Shown: in pieces, positions 9,855 through 18,191 of the stretch
How positions within the stretch are numbered: position 1 is the first letter of the stretch
Layout: the number at the start of each line of letters is the position of its first letter
Assembly: GCF_018760365.1 (NCBI RefSeq)
Contig: NZ_JAHIAB010000001.1
Coordinates: 203,813 to 267,812 of the forward strand
DNA from: Pseudooceanicola endophyticus
GTDB lineage: Bacteria > Pseudomonadota > Alphaproteobacteria > Rhodobacterales > Rhodobacteraceae
DNA: 64,000 nucleotides
Direction of reading: 5' to 3'
The notes under the pieces: model-generated
What the model saw: only the letters and a program-made list of their open reading frames with translations
Database searches by the model: none
What the model was told of the DNA's origin: nothing
Made by a program: the position numbers and the translations under genes

Positions 9855-9883
9855 GCTATCACATACTGAAAAAAGCTATCACA
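9855..9883. promoter_or_regulatory. Two direct GCTATCACA repeats (candidate GntR operator)
   Basis: GCTATCACA occurs at 9855-9863 and again at 9875-9883, exactly 20 bases apart, which places both on the same face of the helix. They sit in the shared control region between the GntR gene and puuA, 23 bases before the puuA start, where a bound repressor would block transcription. The match is seen directly; the regulator assignment is inferred. Confidence 0.45.
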
Positions 9884-9905
9884 AATTACCCCCGGGGAGT
9901 TGAAA

Positions 9906-11255
9906 ATGGACAAGGCCGAAGCCGAGCGCTGGCTGGCGGAACGCCCGGAGATCGAGACGATCTTCGCCTGCATCTGCGATCTGAACGGGGTGATGCGTGG
10001 CAAGCGCGTGCCGGCGGAACAGATCGACAAGATCGTCGACGGCAGCCTGCGGATGCCGCTGTCGCTTCTGTCGATGGACGTCTGGGGCGAGGATATCGAG
10101 GGCAACGACCTGGTCTTCGACACCGGCGATGCAGACGGGCTGTGCGATTTCACCGGGCGCTCCCTGTCCCCGGTGGACTGGACGTCCCGCCCCGCGGCCT
10201 TCGCCCAGCTCTGGATGCGCGAGGAGGACGGCACCCCCTTCGCCGGCGATCCGCGCCGGGCGCTGGCCGATATCGTGGCGCGCTACAAGAAGCTTGGCCT
10301 GACCCCGGTCGTCGCCACCGAACTGGAATTCTACGTCTGCGACCCCTCCGAGGCCGCGCCGCAGCCGCCCTGCTCTCCGGTCACCGGCAAGCGTCTGGAC
10401 AGCGACGGCGCCCTGTCGCTGGACGAACTTCAGCATTTCGACGCCTTCCTGAACGAGGTCTACGACGCCTGCCGTGCCCAGGGCATCCCCGCCGATGCCG
10501 CGATCAGCGAAAACGGCGCCGGCCAGTTCGAGATCAACCTGCTGCACGTCGCCGACGCCATGGAGGCCGCCGATGATGCGGTCCTCTTCAAGCGCCTGGT
10601 GCGCGGCATCGCGCGCCGCCACGGCTTTGCCGCCACCTTCATGGCGAAACCCTATGGCGCGCGCGCGGGCAGCGGCATGCATGTCCACTTCTCGCTTCAG
10701 GACGAGACCGGGCGCAACGTCTTCGACAACGGCGGCCCCGATGGCAGCCCGATCCTGCTGAACGCCGTCGCCGGCCTGCTGGCCACGATGCACGAGAACA
10801 CGCTGGTCTGGGCCCCGCACGAGAATTCGTTCCGCCGCCTGCTGCCCGGGGCGCACGCGCCTTCGGCCATTGCCTGGGGCTATGAAAACCGCACCACCGC
10901 GATCCGCATCCCCGGCGGCAGCCCGAAGGCCCGCCGGATCGAACACCGCGTCGCCGGGGCCGACGCCAACCCCTACCTGGTGCTGGCCTCGATCCTGGGC
11001 GGCGCGCTGGTGGGCATCGAGCGCGATATGGTGCCCCCGCCCCCCGTCATCGGCGATGCCTATTCCCAGGACCTCGACCACCTGCCGCCCGACTGGGCCT
11101 CGGCCATCGAAAGCTTTGCCCGCGGCCAGCTGGTCGGCCAGATCTACGCCCGCCGCCTGCAACGGATGTTCGTGCAGTGCAAGCAGCAGGAACTGGGCCG
11201 CTTCACCCGCCACGTCACCGATTTCGAATATCACAGCTATCTGGAGTCCGTCTGA
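9906..11255 (+). CDS. puuA: Gamma-glutamylputrescine synthetase (glutamine synthetase family)
   Basis: Predicted to join glutamate to putrescine using ATP, the first step of the gamma-glutamylated polyamine breakdown route. The 449-residue protein shows glutamine-synthetase-fold motifs: the VVATELEFYV and ENGAGQFEINLLH metal-binding strands, the FMAKPYGARAGSGMHVHFSL core and a nucleotide/ammonium region near NSFRRLLPGAHAPSAIAWGYENRT. ATG at 9906 has a GGGGAG site; an in-frame TTG lies two codons earlier. The next gene, overlapping by one base, is the matching oxidase, which favours PuuA over ordinary GlnA or another amine ligase. The exact amine accepted cannot be read from sequence. Confidence 0.85.
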   Translation: MDKAEAERWLAERPEIETIFACICDLNGVMRGKRVPAEQIDKIVDGSLRMPLSLLSMDVWGEDIEGNDLVFDTGDADGLCDFTGRSLSPVDWTSRPAAFAQLWMREEDGTPFAGDPRRALADIVARYKKLGLTPVVATELEFYVCDPSEAAPQPPCSPVTGKRLDSDGALSLDELQHFDAFLNEVYDACRAQGIPADAAISENGAGQFEINLLHVADAMEAADDAVLFKRLVRGIARRHGFAATFMAKPYGARAGSGMHVHFSLQDETGRNVFDNGGPDGSPILLNAVAGLLATMHENTLVWAPHENSFRRLLPGAHAPSAIAWGYENRTTAIRIPGGSPKARRIEHRVAGADANPYLVLASILGGALVGIERDMVPPPPVIGDAYSQDLDHLPPDWASAIESFARGQLVGQIYARRLQRMFVQCKQQELGRFTRHVTDFEYHSYLESV

Positions 11256-12559
11256 TGGCCCCCGCCAGCTACGCCGGAAACGGCGAACACACCGGCAGCT
11301 ACTATGCTGCCTCCGCCAACCCCGCCCCCGAACGTCCGGCCCTGAAAGGCGCGATCGAGGCCGATGTCTGCGTCGTCGGCGCCGGCTATTCGGGCCTCTC
11401 CACCGCGCTGCACCTGGCCGAGAAGGGCTACAAGGTGACGCTTCTGGAAGGCGCCCGCGTCGGCTGGGGCGCCTCGGGGCGCAACGGCGGGCAGATTGTC
11501 AACGGGCTGAACGCCAGCCTGCAGACTATCGGGCGCCGCTACGGTGCCGATACCGCCCGCTTCGTCGCCGGCCTGGCGCTGGAGGGCGGCAACATCATCC
11601 GCGAACGCGTCGCCACCTACGGCATCCAGTGCGACCTGAAGCCCGGCAACGTCTTCACCGCGATGAACGGTCGCCACATGAAGGAGCTCGAGGAAATGCT
11701 CGAGCTCTGGCAGGGCTATGGCCTCAACTGCCTTGAGATGCTGGACCGCGAGGCCCTGTCGCGGCACGTCAAAAGCGATCTCTACACCGGCGGCATGATC
11801 GACCACATGGGCGGCCACATGCACCCGCTGAACCTCGCCCTGGGCGAGGCGGCAGCGCTGGAAAGCCTGGGCGGCACGATCCACGAACACTCCGCCGTGC
11901 TTTCCGTCGATACCGACGCCGCGCGCCCCGTGGTGCGCACCGCCGACGGCCAGGTCACCGCCCGCATCCTGGTGCTGGCCGGGAATGCCTACCTCGGCAA
12001 CGCCGTGCCCGCGCTGGCAAACCGGGTGATGCCGGTCTCGACCCAGGTGATGGCCACGAAACCCCTGGGCGAGGCACTGGCACGCGAGCTGATGCCCGCC
12101 GACACCTGTGTCGAGGACCTGCGCTATGTCCTCGATTACTACCGCATGTCCGCCGATCACCGGCTGCTGTTCGGCGGCGGCGTGGTCTATGGCGGGCGCG
12201 ACCCGGCGGACATCCGCAAAAGCCTGATCGGCAACCTGGCCCGCGTCTTCCCGCAGCTTGCGGATGTGCAGATCGACCACGCCTGGTCGGGCAACTTCGC
12301 CCTGTCCTTCAGCCGGGTACCGCAGATGGGGCGCCTCGGCCCCGCCACCTATTTCGCGCAAGGCTACAGCGGCCACGGCATCACCGGCTCGCACATGTAC
12401 GGCAAGATCCTGGCCGAGGCGATCCATGGCGACACCACCCGCTTCGACACCTTCGCCGCACTGCCCTGGATCCCCTTCCCCGGAGGCCGCACCTTCCGCG
12501 TGCCCTACACGGTGATGGGCGCCTGGTGGTATTCGCTGCGCGACCGGCTGGGCGTCTGA
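11255..12559 (+). CDS. puuB: Gamma-glutamylputrescine oxidase-like FAD oxidoreductase
   Basis: FAD-dependent amine oxidase of the DAO family, 434 residues, predicted to oxidise gamma-glutamylputrescine to the aldehyde. The Rossmann motif is CVVGAGYSGLSTALHLAEKGYKVTLLE reading from about residue 36 (quoted here in short: GAGYSGL), followed by GWGASGRNGGQIVNG, typical of PuuB-like enzymes. The C-terminal FAD loop is AQGYSGHGITGSH. The start ATG overlaps the puuA stop (TGATG at 11253-11257), so the two are co-translated. No aldehyde dehydrogenase or amidohydrolase of the pathway follows in this window; instead there is a broken FAD-oxidase fragment. Confidence 0.87.
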   Translation: MAPASYAGNGEHTGSYYAASANPAPERPALKGAIEADVCVVGAGYSGLSTALHLAEKGYKVTLLEGARVGWGASGRNGGQIVNGLNASLQTIGRRYGADTARFVAGLALEGGNIIRERVATYGIQCDLKPGNVFTAMNGRHMKELEEMLELWQGYGLNCLEMLDREALSRHVKSDLYTGGMIDHMGGHMHPLNLALGEAAALESLGGTIHEHSAVLSVDTDAARPVVRTADGQVTARILVLAGNAYLGNAVPALANRVMPVSTQVMATKPLGEALARELMPADTCVEDLRYVLDYYRMSADHRLLFGGGVVYGGRDPADIRKSLIGNLARVFPQLADVQIDHAWSGNFALSFSRVPQMGRLGPATYFAQGYSGHGITGSHMYGKILAEAIHGDTTRFDTFAALPWIPFPGGRTFRVPYTVMGAWWYSLRDRLGV

Positions 12560-12663
12560 TCCGCCCGAAGCTTGGGCAGGGGCGGCCCTGCGCCGCCCGC
12601 CCACTCCCCGCGCCCATCGACCGGCCTGCGCGCCCCTGCGCGGCCTTGGGCACACCCGGACGG

Positions 12664-12849
12664 AGAGGCATCATCGGCGGCGCCGTGATCGGCGTCTCCA
12701 CGGCCCTTACCCTGCTAAAGGACGGCCATGCCGTCACCCTGTTCGATCGCGCCGGCATCTGCGCCGGCGCAAGCCAGGGCAATGCCGGCGCCTTCGCCCT
12801 GACCGACGTGACGCCCATGGCCGCCCCCTACGCCGCCACCCGCTTCTGA
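12664..12849 (+). pseudogene. Remnant of a D-amino-acid dehydrogenase (DadA)-like FAD oxidase
   Basis: An in-frame stretch encodes IIGGAVIGVSTALTLL, then DGHAVTLFDRAG and GASQGNAGAFA, which is the N-terminal FAD-binding region of DadA-like oxidases. It has no start codon in a sensible place (the residues before it are low-complexity), the first glycine motif reads GGAVIG rather than GGGVIG, and the frame stops at 12849 after about 60 recognisable residues of an expected 410-430. The rest of the gene is absent; the intergenic repeat at 12855 begins 5 bases later. It is read as a decayed gene, perhaps once part of the amine or amino-acid oxidase operon. Confidence 0.7.
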
Positions 12850-12851
12850 CC

Positions 12852-12920
12852 TCTCCATTTTCTTGTTCCAAATACCTCGGGGGAGCGCCGCAAGGCGCGG
12901 GGGCAGCGCCCCCTCCCCGG
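12852..12920 (+). repeat. Dispersed intergenic repeat, copy A
   Basis: The 29 bases 12855-12883 recur perfectly, inverted, at 33711-33739. They contain the CCAAATA core of the family. Two hairpins follow: GCGCC-gcaa-GGCGC (12885-12898) and GGGGGC-a-GCGCCCCC (from 12899). The copy lies just after the DadA remnant and before the convergent GH3 gene. It may also act as a terminator for the puu operon. Confidence 0.7.
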
Positions 12921-12983
12921 TCGCCGCAGCGAAAAGGCCCGCCGGATCGCTCCGACGGGCCCCTCCTCCTGCCGAAACCGCGC

Positions 12984-15464
12984 TCAGGCCGGTTCGAACC
13001 AGTCCTCGGCCAGGGTGATCTCCAGCCGCTCCTGCACCGCTTCGGCGCTGGAGGCCACAACCAGCCCGTAGCGTCCCGCAGGCGCCGACCAGCCGCCCTT
13101 CGCGACATCGAAGAAGGCCAGCTCCCGGGCCGTCACCGTGATCTCGGCCAGGCCGCTTTCCCCCGGTGCCAGCGCCAGCTTGGCAAAGCCGCGCAGCTCC
13201 TTCTCGGGGCGCGCCACCGGCGCTTCCGCCGGGGTCACGTAGAGTTGCACGACCTCCGCACCGGCCCGGTCGCCGGAGTTCGTCACCTCCAGCGACAGGG
13301 TCACACCCGCCGCCGTCATCTTGGTGGACGACACCTGCGCCGTGCTCCAGCCGAAGCGGGTGTAGCTCAGGCCGTGGCCGAAGGGGAACAGCACGGGCAC
13401 CTTGCGGCTGTCGTGGAAGCGGTAGCCGACGAAGACCCCCTCGTCATAGCGCACATGGCCGCCCTCCCCGGGATAGGAGATCGCCGCCTGCGTCCAGGCG
13501 CCGTTGTCCTTCATCGCGACAGGGAAGCTCTGCGGCAGACGTCCGCCCGGGCCCACCTTGCCCAGCAGGACATCCGCCATGGCATGACCGACCTCCTGGC
13601 CGGGATACCAGAACTGCACCACGGCCTTCACCTTGTCGAGCCAGGGCATCTCGACCGGGCCGCCGGTCTGGAGGACCACGACGGTGTTGGGGTTGACCGC
13701 CGCCACCGCCTCGATCAGCGCGCCCTGATCGCCGGGCAGATCCATATGCGGCAGGTCGTGGCCCTCGCTGTCCCATTCCTCATTGCGCCCCACAAACAGC
13801 AGCGCCACGTCGCGCGCCCCCGCAAGGGCGACGGCGGCGTCGATCTCGGCCTGTCCGGTCGGCTTCTCGATGCCGAAGCGCAGCGCCCGCACGGTGATCC
13901 CGTCATCAGGATGATCGGGCGAATAGTAGTCGATCCGCAGCTCATAGCTGCGCCCCGCCTCCAGCTCCACCGTGCCGCGCTGCTCGTCATTGGCCAGCCC
14001 GAAGAAGTTCATGCCCTTCTGCCAGCCGGTCTCTCCGTCGATGATCTCCTGCCCGTCGACATAGGCGCGCGCAAAGCCCGCATTCACCAGACCGGCCACG
14101 TAGGTGCCGCTTTCGGCGGGGGTGAAGCGGGTCTCGATCCGGACCGAGAAATTGTCCTGATCGAAATCCTCGACCGGCAGGTCGAACCAGAAGAAATTCG
14201 CCTCCTGCTCGCTCAGGGTGTGCATCGGCGCGCCCTCGAAGGAACGGCCCCGGAAGAACGACAGCTTAAGATCGCCCTTCAGCACCTCGATCAGGCGGTT
14301 GTTGCCGCAGCCCGGAGCGGTGGCGACCTTGTCGGCACCCAGGGCGGCGCGCAGCCCCTCCAGCGGGCTGACGCGGTAGGGCGCGTTGATCTGCGCCGAC
14401 CCGCCGCCCATGATCCGCGCCACGGCGGCATTGGGCCCGATCGCCGCGACCGAGGGGGCGCCCGCCAGCGGCAGGATCCCGTCGTTCTTCAGCAGCACCG
14501 CACCCTCGGCGCCCAGGCGCCGGATCAGCGCGCGGGTCTCGGGCAGATCGCGGGTGACCTCTTCTTCCGGGCCCTCGCTTTCGAAGGCGCCGACGCGTTC
14601 GAACAGCTTCAGCAGCCGGGCGCAGGCGGCGCGCACGGTTTCGGGCGCGACCTCTCCGGCCTCCATCGCCGTCAGCAGGCGGGCGCCGCGGTAGCGGCTG
14701 GGGCCCGGCATCTCAAGGTCGTGGCCGGCGTTGATCGACTCTGCCGTGGAATTGGTGCCGAACCAGTCCGACATGAAGATGCCGTCATAGCCCCACTGTT
14801 CGCGGGCGACCTCGGTCATGGCCCATTTATGAGCATCCATGTGCACGCCGTTCAGCCGGTTGTAGCCGGTCATCACCGCCCAGACGCCGGCCTTCTTCAC
14901 CGCCGCCTCGAAGGGCGCCAGGTAGATCTCGCGCAGCGTGCGCTCGTCCACGTCCGAGGAGATGGTCTGGCGCTCGATCTCGCTGTCGTTGGCGACGAAA
15001 TGCTTGATCGTGGCGCCGACGCCCTGGGCCTGAAGCCCCTCGATATAGGCCACCGCCAGCGCCGAGGTCAGCATCGGATCCTCGGAATAGCATTCGAAGT
15101 TGCGCCCGTTCAGACCCGAGCGGTGGATGTTCACGGTCGGCGCCAGCAGCACCCGCGCCCCCTTGGAGCGCGTCTCGGCGGCCAGTTCGCAGCCCATTTC
15201 GCGCGCCGCCGCGACATTCCACGACGCGCCAAGCGCGATGGCGCAGGGGAAGGCCGCCGCCTTCGTGCCGTTGGTCAGGCCGCCGGCCCCGCGCGCGCCG
15301 TTCGGCCCGTCCGAGACCTTGAGCTTGGGAATGCCCAGCCGCGCCACCGGCTCGGTGGTCCAGAAATCCGCGCCCGCCAGCAGCGACACCTGCTCTTCGG
15401 GGGTCAGCGCGTCCAGCAGGGCGGCGATGTCGACCGGCGTGCGGGAAGGGTAATCCTTGCTCAT
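12984..15464 (-). CDS. Glycoside hydrolase family 3 beta-glucosidase with PA14-type insert
   Basis: Predicted beta-glucosidase of 826 residues that releases sugar from beta-glucosides. The N-terminal barrel has the substrate/catalytic loops KHFVAND (residues 154-160) and the nucleophile D233 in GIFMSDWFG. The second alpha/beta domain begins near residue 310 and is interrupted by a PA14-like carbohydrate-binding insert at about 390-540. A fibronectin-III-like C-terminal domain ends the protein (GAEVVQLYV through about residue 820). No signal peptide is visible, so it is likely cytoplasmic and acts on imported oligosaccharide. It is divergent from a TetR regulator with 322 bases between. No sugar transporter lies beside it. 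Confidence 0.92.
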   Translation of the reverse strand: MSKDYPSRTPVDIAALLDALTPEEQVSLLAGADFWTTEPVARLGIPKLKVSDGPNGARGAGGLTNGTKAAAFPCAIALGASWNVAAAREMGCELAAETRSKGARVLLAPTVNIHRSGLNGRNFECYSEDPMLTSALAVAYIEGLQAQGVGATIKHFVANDSEIERQTISSDVDERTLREIYLAPFEAAVKKAGVWAVMTGYNRLNGVHMDAHKWAMTEVAREQWGYDGIFMSDWFGTNSTAESINAGHDLEMPGPSRYRGARLLTAMEAGEVAPETVRAACARLLKLFERVGAFESEGPEEEVTRDLPETRALIRRLGAEGAVLLKNDGILPLAGAPSVAAIGPNAAVARIMGGGSAQINAPYRVSPLEGLRAALGADKVATAPGCGNNRLIEVLKGDLKLSFFRGRSFEGAPMHTLSEQEANFFWFDLPVEDFDQDNFSVRIETRFTPAESGTYVAGLVNAGFARAYVDGQEIIDGETGWQKGMNFFGLANDEQRGTVELEAGRSYELRIDYYSPDHPDDGITVRALRFGIEKPTGQAEIDAAVALAGARDVALLFVGRNEEWDSEGHDLPHMDLPGDQGALIEAVAAVNPNTVVVLQTGGPVEMPWLDKVKAVVQFWYPGQEVGHAMADVLLGKVGPGGRLPQSFPVAMKDNGAWTQAAISYPGEGGHVRYDEGVFVGYRFHDSRKVPVLFPFGHGLSYTRFGWSTAQVSSTKMTAAGVTLSLEVTNSGDRAGAEVVQLYVTPAEAPVARPEKELRGFAKLALAPGESGLAEITVTARELAFFDVAKGGWSAPAGRYGLVVASSAEAVQERLEITLAEDWFEPA

Positions 15465-15786
15465 GAACTCTCCTGAGGTCTTCGGGCCCGGACACGCCGG
15501 GCGGGGGCAATGGATCGCGGGCCATCCGACAGGGACGCACGGCCCGCGACCAGAGCGGCAGCCCGTGCGGGAAGGTCACGGGACCGCCGGGAGGCAACCG
15601 GAGGCGTCGCCGCGCGGCGCCTGACAAAACCTATACATCAGTAGGTTTTTGTGTAAAGGGGGTCGGCGCCGCCCTGCGACCCGGGGGCGGGAGGCCGCGC
15701 GGGCGCCATCGCGGTTGACTTTCACAGGCGCGCGGGGACACTTCCGGCCCTCGGCCCGAGGGCGGTATCGGCAGAAGGACAGTGCC
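15465..15786. other. Divergent control region between GH3 gene and TetR gene
   Basis: These 322 bases hold no gene. They contain the AAAACCTA inverted repeat at 15626-15649 described separately and, near the right end, an AGAAGGA ribosome-binding site for the TetR gene. Nothing else was recognised. Confidence 0.6.
15626..15649. promoter_or_regulatory. Inverted repeat AAAACCTA-N8-TAGGTTTT (candidate TetR operator)
   Basis: Perfect 8-base arms at 15626-15633 and 15642-15649 with an 8-base spacer, in an AT-rich patch of an otherwise GC-rich region. Its size and its place in the gap between the TetR gene and the GH3 gene fit a TetR dimer site. It lies 162 bases upstream of the GH3 start and 138 upstream of the TetR start. 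Confidence 0.5.
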
Positions 15787-16431
15787 ATGAACAGCGAACA
15801 GCCCGGCCCGGCCCCGGGCACCCCCGCCAGCGGCCCCGGCGCCCGCGGCAGCTACCGCAAGGGCCAGAAGCGGCGCGCCCAGATCGTCGACGCGGCGATG
15901 GAGATCTTCGGCAGGGCGGGCTACCAGAACGCCTCCTTCGCGGCAGTGGCCGAGGCGGTGGGGCTGACCCTGCCCGGCCTGCTGCACCATTTCCCCCGCA
16001 AGGTGGACCTGCTGATCGCCGTGCTGGAACAGCGCGACACCGACATGCGCACGCGCTTTCCGGTGATCGACGACAGCTGGCTGGGCACGCTGGACTCGCT
16101 GATCCAGGTGGCGCGCTACAACGAAACCGTGCCCGGTGTGGTGCGCGCCTTCTCTCTGCTGTCGGTGGAAAGCCTGACCGAGGACCACCCCGCCGCCGCC
16201 TGGTTCGCCGCCCGAACCGAGGAAACCCGCGGCCTGATGGCGCGTGCCTTCCGGCGCGGCCTGGCCGAGGGCACGCTGAAGCCCGACCGCGACCCCGAGG
16301 CCCTGGCCGCAGAGGTGATGGCGGTGATGGACGGCCTGCAAATCCAATGGCTGCGCGCCGGCACCGCCTTCGACCTGAGCGGCATCTTCGAGGCCTATGC
16401 CCGCCACTTCATCGAGACGCACCGCGCCTGA
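15787..16431 (+). CDS. TetR-family transcriptional regulator
   Basis: One-component repressor of 214 residues. The helix-turn-helix is at about residues 28-75 (RRAQIVDAAMEIFGRAGYQNASFAAVAEAVGL, shown here in parts: IVDAAMEIFGRAGY and FAAVAEAVGLT, then LLHHFPRKVDLL). The C-terminal ligand domain is helical and contains AEVMAVMDGLQIQWL, a feature common in regulators of carbohydrate and betaine genes. The first 20 residues are proline- and glycine-rich and probably disordered. The ATG at 15787 follows AGAAGGA. It is divergent from the GH3 beta-glucosidase, which is its likely target; the inducer is unknown. Confidence 0.88.
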   Translation: MNSEQPGPAPGTPASGPGARGSYRKGQKRRAQIVDAAMEIFGRAGYQNASFAAVAEAVGLTLPGLLHHFPRKVDLLIAVLEQRDTDMRTRFPVIDDSWLGTLDSLIQVARYNETVPGVVRAFSLLSVESLTEDHPAAAWFAARTEETRGLMARAFRRGLAEGTLKPDRDPEALAAEVMAVMDGLQIQWLRAGTAFDLSGIFEAYARHFIETHRA

Positions 16432-16458
16432 GCGCGCGCCGCGCGGCAGAGCTGACGC

Positions 16459-16935
16459 CTAGCCCTCTCCCCCGGGCCGCCGCCCGGATCGGGGTGCGGG
16501 GCCGGTCTGGCCCAGCAGGTTGTCCGAAATCCGCCGCAGCACCTCTTCGGTGGCGGCGATCTCGGCGGGGGTCAGGCCGTCCAGCGCCTGGCCATAGACC
16601 CGCTCGGCCTTGTCGCGCATCCGCCGGCGCAGCGCCGCGCCCTTCTCGGTCAGGTGCACCCGCTTGGCGCGGCTGTCGCCGGGATCGACCTCGCGGCGGA
16701 CCAGCGCCATGCCCTCCAGCCGCTCGACCACGTCGCTGATCGTCATCGCCCCGGTGCGCAGCTCCTGGCCCAGCTCGGTCTGGGTCTGGCCATCCCGCTC
16801 TCCCAGGGCGCCCAGGATGCGCCATTGCAGCAGGGTCAGCCGGTAGGGTCGCGCCTCGCGTTCGAAGGCGCGCTTGAGCAGGCCGGCGGCCTCCTGGGTC
16901 AGCAGGCCGATGCGTTTCTTGCCATTGGTCGTCAT
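16459..16935 (-). CDS. MarR-family transcriptional regulator
   Basis: Winged helix-turn-helix regulator of 158 residues. The core shows YRLTLLQWRILGALGERDGQTQTELG and the wing DPGDSRAKRVHLTEKG (parts of about residues 35-115), both hallmarks of MarR proteins. The ATG at 16935 is chosen for the GGAGAGG site before it; the frame is open 34 codons further upstream but those residues do not look like protein. The adjacent genes are the convergent TetR regulator and, divergently, minC, neither an obvious target. Function in antibiotic, oxidant or phenolic response is typical of the family but not shown here. Confidence 0.87.
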   Translation of the reverse strand: MTTNGKKRIGLLTQEAAGLLKRAFEREARPYRLTLLQWRILGALGERDGQTQTELGQELRTGAMTISDVVERLEGMALVRREVDPGDSRAKRVHLTEKGAALRRRMRDKAERVYGQALDGLTPAEIAATEEVLRRISDNLLGQTGPAPRSGRRPGGEG

Positions 16936-17417
16936 GGACCTCTCCGGCAGGTTGCAGGCGGCGGGCGGATACAGCCCGGGCCTGTATCGCAGATAGGCCC
17001 CCCGCCCTGCCCTGTAAAGACGCGTCCGCCGCGCCATCCCGACGCGCCGGCCCCCTTTCCCATCGACAGGAGCGGCCCGTTGCCGCTAGCCTGCCGCCGT
17101 GGGAGGAGACAGCGCAAGGTGCGGGGCCGGAAACACCCGCCCCGGTCCGGTAACAGGACCGCCGGGCGGCCATCGGCAACAATCGGCCCCAGGGGCAGGC
17201 GGTGGCATGTTGCCGGAACGCCGCCGGGGGCGTCGAGGGGATTGCATGATCGCCTGCGACAGGCCATCAGGGCGGGGGAAAGCCGCTGGCAGAATGTTGC
17301 CCACTCTGACAGGAACGTGTTTTCAAGGCGGCCACCGCGCCGCACCATGCGAGTCGACAAGATGACAAGCCGTGGACCCACCGCGGCACAGTACGAGAGC
17401 AGGAGCACAGTTAAACA
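16936..17417. other. Gene-free region before minC
   Basis: This 482-base stretch separates the MarR gene from minC. Short open frames here have GC-driven composition and no recognisable protein features. The only clear element is an AGGAG site at 17401-17405 ahead of the minC GTG. No terminator or RNA gene was recognised. Confidence 0.55.
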
Positions 17418-18191
17418 GTGCCAACACATGACGCGAGGGACAGCGGAACATCCTCTCCGGCCAGCGTCCGTCCGTTCCAGGTCCGAGGACGGTTCCTGAC
17501 CGCGATCGCCCTGCGGATCGAGACCGATCAGGCCGATGACGGGTTTTACAGCGCGCTGGACGCGCAGCTGCAGCAGACCCCCCAATTCTTCACGGGCGCG
17601 CCCATGGTGCTGGATTTCGAGAAGGCCCCCGCCTTCGTCCAGCCCGAGCAGATCCATCGCCTGGTCGATGAGCTGCGCCAGCGCCGGCTTCAGGTCTTCG
17701 GGGTCCAGAATGCCGGGGATGCGCAGCGCCGCGTCACCGACGCCCTGGGGCTGATCCCGATTGCCAACGGCCGCGAGGCCCCCCTGCCCGAGGCCCGCCG
17801 GGCCCCGGCGGCCGCCCCCGCCTCGGCCCCCGACGCGCCGGCCCCCGCGCCGCGCCCGGCGACCGAGAACAAGCTGATCACCGCGCCCGTGCGTTCGGGC
17901 CAGACGGTGGTTGCCGAACATGGCGACCTGACCATCCTGGGCTCCGTGGCCTCGGGGGCGGAACTGGTCGCCGCGGGCAACATCCACGTCTACGGCCCGC
18001 TGCGGGGCCGGGCCATGGCCGGCGTCCATGGTGACGAGGACGCCCGCATCTTCTGCCAGCATCTCGATGCCGAGCTGCTGGCGATCGCCGGTCTCTACCG
18101 GACCAGCGACACGATCGAAGCGGCTCTGCGCAAGAAGGCCGTGCAGATCTTTCTCGACGACGACAGACTGCGCATGGAGGCGCTCGGATGA
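17418..18191 (+). CDS. minC: Septum site-determining protein MinC
   Basis: Inhibitor of FtsZ ring assembly that works with MinD to keep division at mid-cell. The protein is 257 residues: an N-terminal domain (about 18-115), a proline/alanine-rich linker (about 125-150) and the C-terminal beta-helix MinD-binding domain, with GDLTILGSVASGAELVAAGNIHVYGPLRGRA (given in parts: GDLTILG, NIHVYG, PLRGRAMAG). The start is GTG at 17418 with AGGAG 12 bases upstream, slightly distant; no better start is seen. It overlaps minD by four bases (ATGA). Confidence 0.93.
   Translation: MPTHDARDSGTSSPASVRPFQVRGRFLTAIALRIETDQADDGFYSALDAQLQQTPQFFTGAPMVLDFEKAPAFVQPEQIHRLVDELRQRRLQVFGVQNAGDAQRRVTDALGLIPIANGREAPLPEARRAPAAAPASAPDAPAPAPRPATENKLITAPVRSGQTVVAEHGDLTILGSVASGAELVAAGNIHVYGPLRGRAMAGVHGDEDARIFCQHLDAELLAIAGLYRTSDTIEAALRKKAVQIFLDDDRLRMEALG

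Noticed and set aside
13245..15476. A long plus-strand open frame opposite the GH3 gene
   Set aside because: Antisense shadow; the GH3 protein is complete with its catalytic Asp.
17099..17365. An 88-codon open frame upstream of minC
   Set aside because: No ribosome-binding site, Gly/Arg/Pro-rich composition and no protein-like pattern.
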